From Flavobacterium sp. (GTDB taxonomy: Bacteria; Bacteroidota; Bacteroidia; Flavobacteriales; Flavobacteriaceae): a DNA stretch of 64,000 nucleotides. The notes under the pieces are model-generated. The model was given only the letters and a program-made list of their open reading frames with translations, made no database searches and was not told the DNA's origin. Position numbers and translations under genes: made by a program. This document shows positions 47,836 to 57,200 of this stretch, piece after piece. The DNA lies in assembly GCF_004295795.1 (NCBI RefSeq), contig NZ_SEBR01000002.1, positions 124,001 to 188,000 of the forward strand, in the 5' to 3' direction. Numbering within the stretch: position 1 is the stretch's first letter; every line of letters begins with the position of its first letter.

Positions 47836-48243
47836 ATGAAAACACTAAAGCTAACTTCAACACGTCAGGATGTCCTGAAGACCAATGCAGATGCGACAGC
47901 TATGCGTTTGTTCGTGATGTTGGCTTTCCTGTTGCTTTCTTGCTCAGGTGTTTTTGGGCAACAAGCCAAGATCAACTCGACTGAAACATCGGTTGCAATC
48001 GAGAATGTTACAGTTGGCGGAAGCGAAGCAAAAGCCGAAACTACTACAAACTCAAACCGCCAGATGGAGTTGGTACAATGGTTTATGGGTGCAAAACAGG
48101 TTAGTCCGGTTATGCAGGCCAAATCTGCCAAGGAAAATGAAACTCCAAAGAAAATCCTTATCAACTGTGGCATGACGCCAAACAGAATTTTGAGCCGCAC
48201 TTTGCTCAAAAAGGCAATGCAGTATGAGAACAACATCGCATAA
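47836..48243 (+). CDS. Small exported or membrane-anchored protein of unknown function
   Basis: I do not recognise a characterised family for this 135-aa protein. It has a polar N-terminus (residues 1-22), one hydrophobic segment (about 23-42, MRLFVMLAFLLLSCSG) ending in FGQQ as in a signal peptide, then a Ser/Thr/Glu-rich middle. The conserved-looking tail is KKILINCGMTPNRILSRTLLKKAM. An internal ATG at 47902 would give a plain signal peptide. It has its own promoter box and a terminator right after it, so it is a single-gene unit set between two giant T9SS cargo genes. The tail motif resembles small hypothetical proteins I have seen in flavobacteria, without known function. Confidence 0.7.
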   Translation: MKTLKLTSTRQDVLKTNADATAMRLFVMLAFLLLSCSGVFGQQAKINSTETSVAIENVTVGGSEAKAETTTNSNRQMELVQWFMGAKQVSPVMQAKSAKENETPKKILINCGMTPNRILSRTLLKKAMQYENNIA

Positions 48244-48283
48244 GAAATAGTATTTATAATTTTTAGGTTAAGTTAGTTGGACG

Positions 48284-48316
48284 AAAAACCTTCTGTGGCA
48301 GGAAGGTTTTTTTTAT
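48284..48316 (+). terminator. Terminator after the 135-aa gene
   Basis: AAAAACCTTC, loop TGTGGCAG, GAAGGTTTTTTTT. The following gap to 48722 (about 400 bases, AT-rich) has a small hairpin (TTCTC AGGAC GAGAA near 48334-48348); I see no gene and no convincing promoter in it. Confidence 0.8.
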
Positions 48317-48722
48317 GCCTTACAGCGAACGAAAAATTCTCAGGACGAGAATCTTAATGTGTTAGCAACCAATTCGCATTGTTGATAAGTCACTCCAAAT
48401 CCTAATTTATCGTGTTAAATTTTATTTAAATTTGAACCGTTGTCATTTTTGAAAACTGTGGTAAGATTTCTTACATAAAAGATTTTAACCAACTGATTAT
48501 AAAGTTAAAATACTACCGTTCGTCGAGGAAACCAGAGAGTTGGTCGATAAAGTGCGGTTTTTAAGAGTTGTCCACATTTGAAATTCGAAGTTTAGTGTAA
48601 ATTTATCCGCTTATCTATTACATTAAGGTTAATTCATTAAGAATTCTTGCGGTGAGTTGCGTAAATGTGTCGGTAAGCTAAGGATTTTTCTAAAAAATAC
48701 CACAAACCCTAAAACGCCCAAC

Positions 48723-51700
48723 ATGATAAAAACATTCCCCCAAACTGGAGTGCCTGTTTCTATGGCATTTCGCAAGTTTTTATTTTTTGCCGCTCTTTTT
48801 ACTTTTTGCTTCGGATTTACTGGCTATGGTCAGGTTGCATCGAATTATACTGCTTCGGCTGCGGCTTATCCAGGTGGTGCCGCTATGACCCTTTTGAATG
48901 AAAGCACAAAAACACAACTAATTTCAGGTATCTGGGATAACGCTGTTGTTGCTACGCCAATTGGATTTACATTTAATTTTAATGGTGTCAACTACACTGA
49001 CGTAAATGTGTCTGCTAACGGGTTTGTGACGTTTGGAGCGACTCTGCCATCAGTGGGAAATTCCGCACCTCTATCATCGACTGAGGCATATGCTGGCGCA
49101 ATATCAGCCTTTGGTTATAATTGGGCTGTATACGCCAATGCTCCAGGTTTACCTGCGCCTCAAGCCAACTCTGTCGGAAAAGAGTTGTCAGGTGCTCCTG
49201 GTTCTCGTATTCTGAAAATAGAGTGGAGAAATGTCCGTCGAAATGACGCAACCAATACTACAGATTATTTCGATTTTCAAATTTGGCTTTATGAAGGGAC
49301 GAATTTAATAGAAGTTCGTTTCAATACTCAAGCAAATAATGTTGCAAATAACCTGAATTTGGCTCAGTTAGGCTTAAGAGGAAATACTAATGCTGATTTT
49401 AACAATTACTCTCACCCAAGTGGGCTATGGACAATTCCAACATTAGTCAACAACGGTGCGAACACCAATGTTAGTGCAATGATTGTTCGTACAGGTTCGA
49501 TCAGAATCGCCAACACCTCCCCAAGAATCTTCACATGGACGCCGGCAGGCTGTTTGACGCCATCAACTCTAGCGGTTACTCCAGGTTCCACAACCGGAAA
49601 CGGCGCGCAAATCACTTGGACGGGAACATCACCTGCGCCGTCAAATGGCTACCAATATTACTATAGTACGAGTGCTGCAACTCCTGGTTCATCGGCAACT
49701 CCAACATACGCAGCTGCGACGAACGGCGCGACAATTACTACAATGAACGGTGGAACGAGCTATTACGTTTGGGTAAGATCGAACTGCGGCGGAAGCTTCA
49801 GCCCTTGGGTAGGACCGGTCAACATCAATACGCTTTGCAGTCCGTTGAACGAAGAATATTTCAACTACTTCGATCAAGGCGATCCTACATATCCTTACAC
49901 GGCTCCGGCCATCCAGCCTTGCCATTCCATTCAAAACGTTGGTGCCGGATCAAACTGGTATACAGCTGCGATCGGTTCGCCTGTCGATGGCTTTGCAGAC
50001 GAACACTTGGAGTACAACGCCAACTCTCAACCTGCAAACGCTTGGTTCTATTCGCAAGGTGTGAACCTGATTGCGGGTAAAACATACCAATTGTCTTACC
50101 TGTATGGAGGTTCGACGAACTTCTCATTCCTTACGAACAGGCTTGAAGTCAAACTCGGAACCGCTCCTTACAATACTTTCATGACCCAGGCGCTTGACGA
50201 TCATCCGAACATCAAGCACGGCGCGATAATGAACTACGTCAACTTTACCGTGGCGACTACGGGAACTTACTATTTGGGTTATCATGCTTACTCGATCGCG
50301 AACCAAGGAAAGATTTTCCTGGACGACATACAGTTGGTGCCGGGACTTTGTATTCAACCCGCGGCTGCTACAGTTACCGCACTTTCTGCTACGGCAGCGA
50401 GTTTGACCTGGTCCGCTCCAACGCCGGCTCCGGCAGGCGGATATGCTTACTATGTGTCAACTTCGCCGACAACCCCAACAAACAACACAACTCCTACAGG
50501 ATATACAAGCGCGGGAACTACATTGGTAAACCTCGCCGGATTGACTGGTGGAACGGCTTACTATTTCTGGGTTAGAGGAAATTGTACTGCGGGTGATTTC
50601 AGTATGTGGTCGCCGGTCACGAATTTCAACACTCCGGTTTTGCCGCCGTACTGTTTTCCTACGACAAGTCAAAGTCCGCAAGCTTATATCAGCAACGTGA
50701 CTATCACGAATGCTGTTCAGAACATCAACAATTCTTCTGCATGGACTTCGCCAGGACACGCCGATTATACGGCACAGACAGTTATAGAAGCCCAAGGTGG
50801 AAATTTCAACTTTTCTGTCGGACTTGACGACGGAACTGCCCCGGCAGGTGTCAACCTTGGTGTCGGTGTCGCTATTTTCGTCGACTGGAACAATGACGGG
50901 GATTTCGTCGATGCCGGAGAAAAAGTGTTCAACACCACCGGTTATACTGCCAGCAACCAAGGTACGGTAACTGGTTTGATCACGGTTCCTGCGGGAACGA
51001 CCCTCGGCGTAAAACGCATGCGTGTCGTCATCGATTACCTGAATACAAACCCGAACTCTTGTTCCTTCTCAGGAGCGGGTGAGTTGGAAGACTACAGTTT
51101 GAAAGTCGTTACTGCGCCGCCAACTCTGGCTTTGGACATCACGACTTCAACCCAATGTGCCGGAGCGCTTAGCCCGACGGTTCACATCACCCAAGGATTG
51201 GGAAGTTACAATACTTTCACTTGGACGCCAGCTGCCGGAGTTTCAGGAAGTCCAGCAGCCGGATACACTTTCAACAACGGATCAACGGTTACTTATACCT
51301 TGACCGCTACGCAAACAAGTGGCGATTTCAGCGTAAACACTGCTCAGTACACTTATGTGGCGAATCCGCTTCCAACGCCAATCACGATTACTCCAACACC
51401 TTCTACTGCTACACTTTGCCAAGGTGGAAGTGCGGTTCAACTAACTGCGACAGGCGGTGTTGTTTCAGGATTGCCTATCCTTTCGGAAAACTTCAACGCC
51501 GGTGCGCCAGGTTGGACAACTGTCAATAGCGCAAGCGTAGGAGGAAATACTGCCGCTTCGGCTTGGATGATAAGACCTGACGGATATGTGCCTGCGGGTA
51601 CTTGGTTCGGTACGACTTTTCACAGTAATGACGCTTCTTCTTTTATGTTGTCTGATTCGGATGCTCAAGGCATTGGTTCGACAACGAACGTTGAATTGAT

Positions 51701-54080
51701 TTCGCCTGTCTTCAGTCTTGGCGGATACACGGCTGCGTCTTTGAGCTTCTGGCACTTCTATCAACAATGGACAACAAGTAATGCAAGGGTCGAGATTTCG
51801 ACCGATGGTGGTACGACTTATGCTTTGCTTGGAGGATTGACCTATAACTCAAATCAAGGTGCGGCTTCTGGTTTTGTTCAGGTGCAACGCGATTTGGCGG
51901 CTTATTTAGGACAGACCAACCTCAGAATAAAATTTAAGTATGTAGCGCCTTGGGGCTGGGCTTGGGGAATAGACAACTTCCTGGTCTCAGGAAACGCGAC
52001 ATCTGCCATTACCTGGTCGCCAGTTGCAGGACTTTACACCGACTTGGCACATACGACACCGTACGTTGCAGGCGCTGGAACCACAACGGTTTACGCCTGG
52101 CCAACGGCTACTACGACTTACACCGCAAGTGCAAGTACACCATCGCCTTCAATCTGTTCCACTACTACAACTCAGGCCATTACGGTAACGCCTATCGTTG
52201 CGGGAACAATCAGCGCAGATCAAACCGTTTGTACAGGAACGATCACAGCCCTTACCCTTACCGGACAAAGCGGCACGGTTGCTACATGGCAATCTTCTGC
52301 AGACTCGGCTTTTACTACGCCGACGAACATCGCGGGATCTGGAGGTTTGAACACGCTGACTTCAGCTGTGCTCGGACCAGTCAATACGACGACTTACATC
52401 CGCGCTCAAATCACCAACGGAAGCTGTATTTCTTACACGAACACGGTGATATTGTCGGTGACCAGTACAACCTGGAACGGATCAACTTGGAGCAACGGTT
52501 TGCCAACGGCGACCAAGCGCGTAATCTTCGCCGGAAATTACACTTCGTCGGGCAACGTCAGCGCTTGTAGCGTGGCGGTCACGTCGGGTAACGTAAACAT
52601 TCAGCCGGGTCATTCAATGATCGTGGAAAATGCAGTGAACGTAACCGGCGGGCAATTGATCTTCAACAACAATTCAAGCTTGGTGCAAATCAACAATGCG
52701 GCGGTGAATTCGGGAGTAATCACTTACATCCGCACGACGACTCCGATGAAAAAATACGATTATACTTATTGGTCGTCTCCGTTGTACAACATTCCGCTTT
52801 CTGACATCTGTCCGGATACACGCGTCGACAAATACCACGAGTTCAATGTTTCTACAGGCTACTTCGTGACTGTTCCGAACACTACGATCGCGACTCCGGG
52901 ACGCGGTTACATCATGAGAGCTCCGGATACTTACACGTCGATCGCCACTCCGTATACATCAGTAATGACGATGGGTTATGCGAATAACGGAATCATCAAT
53001 TATCCTGTGGCGCTATCGGCTCCGGCCACGAACCTGAATTTGTTGGGTAACCCGTATCCGTCGGCTCTAGATGCAGACTTGTTCCTGTCGAACCCGACAA
53101 ACGCGGCCTTGTTGAACGGAACGATCTATTTCTGGACACACAACACGCCAATCACGGCTCAGGTCTACAACAATAACGACTACGCTTCTTACAACTTGCT
53201 TGGAGGAACGGCTGCGGCCAATTCCGGTGACGGAAACAACAATCCGCCTACCAAGAATATTGCGTCTGCCAATGCTTTCTTTGCAACGGCTACCGCAAAC
53301 GGGAACGTCGTATTCAACAACAGCATGCGTCTTGCGGGCTCGAACGACAACTTCTTCAGACCTGCTGCCGAGCGCTCTTCAATGGATGCGGCTCCGGTTG
53401 AAAAGCACCGTATCTGGCTCAACATGGTCGGAGGTGCGAATGCGTTCAAACAGGCGCTTGTCGGATACGTGACAAATGCGACTACGGGAATAGACCGCGA
53501 TTTTGACGGAGGTGTGATCGAGTCCATGAACTCCATCAGCTTCTACTCTTTGGTCGAGGCCAATAAGTTGACGATTCAAGGGCGTCCGCTTCCTTTCGAC
53601 AGCAACGATCAGGTTCCGATGGGTTACCGAGCCAATGTGGCCGGAACTTATACGATCTCGATCCAGACGACAGACGGGATTTTCGCCGATGACAGCCAGA
53701 ACATCTACCTGGAAGACTTGGCTCAAGGAACTATCCACAACCTAAAAACAGGTTCATACAGTTTCGCTACCACAGCCGGAACTTTCGATACAAGATTCGT
53801 TTTGAGATATACGACACAAGCGCTTCAAACGCCAGATCACGTATTCAATGAGAATTCGGTAATCGTTTACAAAAACAGCGACGTAATCTACGTGAACAGC
53901 GGAAACGCGACGATGGATAACGTGAAGATTTTCGATACTCGCGGCCGTTTGGTCTATGAGAAGAAAAATGTTTCCGACAATCAGACGCAGATCGCTCATC
54001 TTGGAGCGGCCAATCAAGTCTTGATCGTTCAGGTGACATCGGTTGACCAGAAAGTGGTCAGTAAAAAGATTGTGTTCTGA
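48723..54080 (+). CDS. Large secreted FN3/GEVED protein, T9SS type C
   Basis: This 1785-aa protein starts at the ATG at 48723, with a long signal peptide (MIKTFPQTGV, hydrophobic core FLFFAALFTFCFGF, end GYGQ). ATG 48762 would give a shorter one; the frame opens at 48657 without support. It has an N-terminal beta domain (PIGFTFNFNGVNY), FN3 domains with YYVWVRSNCGG and YYFWVRGNC, and jelly-roll/MAM-like domains between them. A GEVED domain (about 640-797, IFVDWNNDGDFVDAGE to GELEDYSLKV) and Ig-like domains follow. The LWSSP-type module (here YTYWSSPLYN, GNPYPS, GRPLPF) and a type C T9SS signal (VKIFDTRGRLV, ending VVSKKIVF) close it. It is a paralogue in its last third of the two preceding giant genes. 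Function is inferred as adhesion or polymer binding. Confidence 0.83.
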   Translation: MIKTFPQTGVPVSMAFRKFLFFAALFTFCFGFTGYGQVASNYTASAAAYPGGAAMTLLNESTKTQLISGIWDNAVVATPIGFTFNFNGVNYTDVNVSANGFVTFGATLPSVGNSAPLSSTEAYAGAISAFGYNWAVYANAPGLPAPQANSVGKELSGAPGSRILKIEWRNVRRNDATNTTDYFDFQIWLYEGTNLIEVRFNTQANNVANNLNLAQLGLRGNTNADFNNYSHPSGLWTIPTLVNNGANTNVSAMIVRTGSIRIANTSPRIFTWTPAGCLTPSTLAVTPGSTTGNGAQITWTGTSPAPSNGYQYYYSTSAATPGSSATPTYAAATNGATITTMNGGTSYYVWVRSNCGGSFSPWVGPVNINTLCSPLNEEYFNYFDQGDPTYPYTAPAIQPCHSIQNVGAGSNWYTAAIGSPVDGFADEHLEYNANSQPANAWFYSQGVNLIAGKTYQLSYLYGGSTNFSFLTNRLEVKLGTAPYNTFMTQALDDHPNIKHGAIMNYVNFTVATTGTYYLGYHAYSIANQGKIFLDDIQLVPGLCIQPAAATVTALSATAASLTWSAPTPAPAGGYAYYVSTSPTTPTNNTTPTGYTSAGTTLVNLAGLTGGTAYYFWVRGNCTAGDFSMWSPVTNFNTPVLPPYCFPTTSQSPQAYISNVTITNAVQNINNSSAWTSPGHADYTAQTVIEAQGGNFNFSVGLDDGTAPAGVNLGVGVAIFVDWNNDGDFVDAGEKVFNTTGYTASNQGTVTGLITVPAGTTLGVKRMRVVIDYLNTNPNSCSFSGAGELEDYSLKVVTAPPTLALDITTSTQCAGALSPTVHITQGLGSYNTFTWTPAAGVSGSPAAGYTFNNGSTVTYTLTATQTSGDFSVNTAQYTYVANPLPTPITITPTPSTATLCQGGSAVQLTATGGVVSGLPILSENFNAGAPGWTTVNSASVGGNTAASAWMIRPDGYVPAGTWFGTTFHSNDASSFMLSDSDAQGIGSTTNVELISPVFSLGGYTAASLSFWHFYQQWTTSNARVEISTDGGTTYALLGGLTYNSNQGAASGFVQVQRDLAAYLGQTNLRIKFKYVAPWGWAWGIDNFLVSGNATSAITWSPVAGLYTDLAHTTPYVAGAGTTTVYAWPTATTTYTASASTPSPSICSTTTTQAITVTPIVAGTISADQTVCTGTITALTLTGQSGTVATWQSSADSAFTTPTNIAGSGGLNTLTSAVLGPVNTTTYIRAQITNGSCISYTNTVILSVTSTTWNGSTWSNGLPTATKRVIFAGNYTSSGNVSACSVAVTSGNVNIQPGHSMIVENAVNVTGGQLIFNNNSSLVQINNAAVNSGVITYIRTTTPMKKYDYTYWSSPLYNIPLSDICPDTRVDKYHEFNVSTGYFVTVPNTTIATPGRGYIMRAPDTYTSIATPYTSVMTMGYANNGIINYPVALSAPATNLNLLGNPYPSALDADLFLSNPTNAALLNGTIYFWTHNTPITAQVYNNNDYASYNLLGGTAAANSGDGNNNPPTKNIASANAFFATATANGNVVFNNSMRLAGSNDNFFRPAAERSSMDAAPVEKHRIWLNMVGGANAFKQALVGYVTNATTGIDRDFDGGVIESMNSISFYSLVEANKLTIQGRPLPFDSNDQVPMGYRANVAGTYTISIQTTDGIFADDSQNIYLEDLAQGTIHNLKTGSYSFATTAGTFDTRFVLRYTTQALQTPDHVFNENSVIVYKNSDVIYVNSGNATMDNVKIFDTRGRLVYEKKNVSDNQTQIAHLGAANQVLIVQVTSVDQKVVSKKIVF

Positions 54081-54099
54081 TAACGGAACAAAGACATTG

Positions 54100-54135
54100 T
54101 CCGACAGACGGGTTAGGGACCGTCTGTCGGATTTA
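54100..54135 (+). terminator. Strong hairpin after the 1785-aa gene
   Basis: TCCGACAGACGG, loop GTTAGGGA, CCGTCTGTCGGA: 12 perfect pairs, but only a short TTTAT tail. Confidence 0.65.
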
Positions 54136-54202
54136 TACCACAAAGATTCTTCTAATCCCCTGAAACATTTCCATTGACATAGACAGATTCCTCTCCACTA
54201 AT

Positions 54203-54231
54203 AAAAGCAGTCCAAATCCGGACGGCTTTTT
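54203..54231 (+). terminator. Second terminator before the 3049-aa gene
   Basis: AAAAGCAGTCC, loop AAATCC, GGACGGCTTTTT with one A-G mismatch. Two terminators in series separate the last two giant genes. Confidence 0.7.
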
Positions 54232-54295
54232 CGTGCGCTTACACTTTAGCGCCATCAACTGAATTATCGATTTTATTTTAACCAATTTATTTTTT

Positions 54296-57200
54296 ATGAT
54301 GTTAAACTACAATGCTTCCGATCGGGCAACGAGTGCTCGGGCCGGAAAAAGTGTGGAAGATGTCGGCGGCCCTCCGCTGTGGCATTCTTCCAGAGTCATG
54401 AAGTCATGGCTTTTTAGTTTGGTGATCGCGGTTTTTTGCCTTGCGCAGAATTCGGCTTTTGCTCAGGTGTCCGGGTACACTTTTTCGTCGTCATCGTCTA
54501 CGTATACGCCAATTACTGGCGGTACAAACACGGCTTCGACGTCTGCACTTGCACTGGATGACAATGTCTATTCGGCTTTGCCGATTGGGTTTACGTTCAA
54601 TTATTCGGGCACAGATTACACAACTTTTGGTATAAACGCCAACGGTTGGATCTCAATGGGGTCGACTGCGCCGGTTTCGTCTACAACGCCAATCAGCTCG
54701 GGTTCGACAAATAATGTCATCTCTGCATTTGGTGTCGATTTGATTGCAAGACAGCATTTCGTCGTAAACCGCACAAGCGGCAGTCCGACTTTGACTGTTA
54801 CAGCCGGTAATACGGCCAACCTTGCGATCGGTGCGACTTTAAGCGGAACAGGAATCGCTTCGGGCGCTACCGTAACTGCTGTAACTGCAACGACTATCAC
54901 AATGTCGGCCAATGCGTCTTCGGCTGGAACAGGTTCGCATTTGCGTGCTTGGGAAAGTGACTACGGGATTCGTTACCAAACGACCGGAACTGCCCCTAAC
55001 CGCAAATTGGTTGTGCAGTTTACCGGATTTTCGCGATACACGACTTCACTTGCTTATGGAGACGAGATGAATTTTCAGATCGTTCTTAATGAGACTTCTA
55101 ATGCTATCAATTTAGTTTACAGTTGGCCAACGCCGAGCAGTACTACTTCAACAGGTGGAGAAGTTGGTCTAAGAGGTTCGTCAACTTCTGCTTTCAATAA
55201 TAGAACCACCACGACTTCTTGGGCATCGACAACTGCCGGAACTACTAATTCGGCAACGATTCCAATTTCGAGTACGGTTGCTCCGGCTAATGGCCTTACG
55301 TACTCTTTTACACCACCTTCATGTGCCGCACCCGTTGTCATAACGGCATCGGCTACGACTCCAACGACATCAACGATAAGTTGGTCTGCAGCGAATCCTG
55401 TCCCATCTTCTGGCTATGAGTATGAAGTTCGTACTTCCGGAGCTGCGGGATCGGGTGCAACAGGTTTGTCAGCAAGTGGCGCTACGACTTCTCTTACTGC
55501 GAACGTCACTGGTTTGACACCAGGTGCGACACATTCCATTTATGTGCGTTCGGTTTGTGGAACAGGCGTCTACAGCGGATGGTCTGCTGCAACTACATTC
55601 GTGGCGCCGTGCGCAAGCATCACTTCTTTGCCATGGAATGAAAACTTTGATGCCATGTCAACTATCGGGAATGGCGTTTTGCCATCTTGTTGGGTAACGC
55701 AAGGAGGCCTTTCGAGTTCATACATGCATACTACTCAGAATGCGGCCTCCCAGACCTATAATGATCCGCGTTCGACTCCGAACTACGTGACCATTTACTA
55801 TCCATCGACAACTGCATACTTGTGGAGTCCGCCTTTCCAATTGACAGCGGGCACAAGCTATGATTTCTCGTTTTATTGGGTCGGAGACGGAACTTCTGGT
55901 TGGGTTGGCGATGTGCTGGTAAATTCGGCGACGTCGGCTACGGGGGCGACTGCTTTGGGAAGCTCATTCGTTGCGGCCGCTGCTACCACAACGTCAACTT
56001 ACGCAAAAACAACAAGAACGTTTGTTCCGGGAACTACGGGGACTTACTATTTTGCGATACGATCTTTGGCGTCGTCGTCAGCGCCATACTACATGGGATT
56101 CGATGATTTTAACTTAAAATTGTCCCCAACCTGCATTGAACCGACAGCGTTGACTTCTTCTGCAGTGACAAATAATGGCGCCACTATTTCCTGGACGGCT
56201 CCTACTTCGGCTCCGGCCAATGGATATGAGTATTATTACGCTACAACAAATGCTGAACCTTCTGTTTCTGCGACTCCTTCAGGATCGACAGCGGCTGGGG
56301 TAACTTCGGCATCGCTGGGTAGCTTGAACGCCAATACGACTTACTACTACTGGGTGAGAAGCGTTTGCTCTACATCTGATAAGTCGATTTGGACTGTCGT
56401 ATCATCATTTACCACGCTTTGCAATCCTTTGACTGCATTCAACGAGAACTTCGATACACAGACAACTCCTAACTTGCCATCTTGCTGGAGTAAAATCATT
56501 AGAGGTACGAGCTCCAGCTTGCAGTATGTAACTGTAGGAACGAGTACTTCTCCGGTTGCGTCGGCTCCAAACGCGGTTGGACTTTACAATTCAGGAACCG
56601 GAGCTACAGAAGATATCATCTTGGTATCTCCTTACGTGTCCAACCTCGCTGCCGGCACTCACCGTTTGCGTTTCAAGGCGATATGTTCGACGGCATCTCA
56701 GGATATTATCGTCGGAACTCTTGATACATCTGGTGCATCGGCAGTGTTTACGCCTTTGCAGACAGTCGATGTTACTGCCTCTTGGCAGGAATTTATCGTT
56801 CCTTTCAACGGCTATACAGGTACTAATAAGTTTATCGCGCTTAAACGCGTCAATACTTCAACTTATACAACTGTGTACGTTGACGATGTTGTTTGGGAGC
56901 TTACGCCTACTTGTTATCCGCCAACGGCAGTTACTACAAGTAATATGACCACTACAGGTGTAACATTGAACTGGACTGCTCCTTCGCAGGGAAGTCCTGC
57001 AACGTACTTCTATGAAGTTCGCTCGTCTGGCGCCGCCGGTTCAGGAGCGACGGGTCTTGTTGCTTCTGGAAACGTCAATGCGCCAGCCCTTACGGCTACT
57101 GCCAACGGATTGTCTGCGAATACTTCTTACAGTGTTTACATCAGAACTTTCTGTGGAGGTACGGATTATTCAGCTTGGTCGACAGCGATGACTTTCACGA

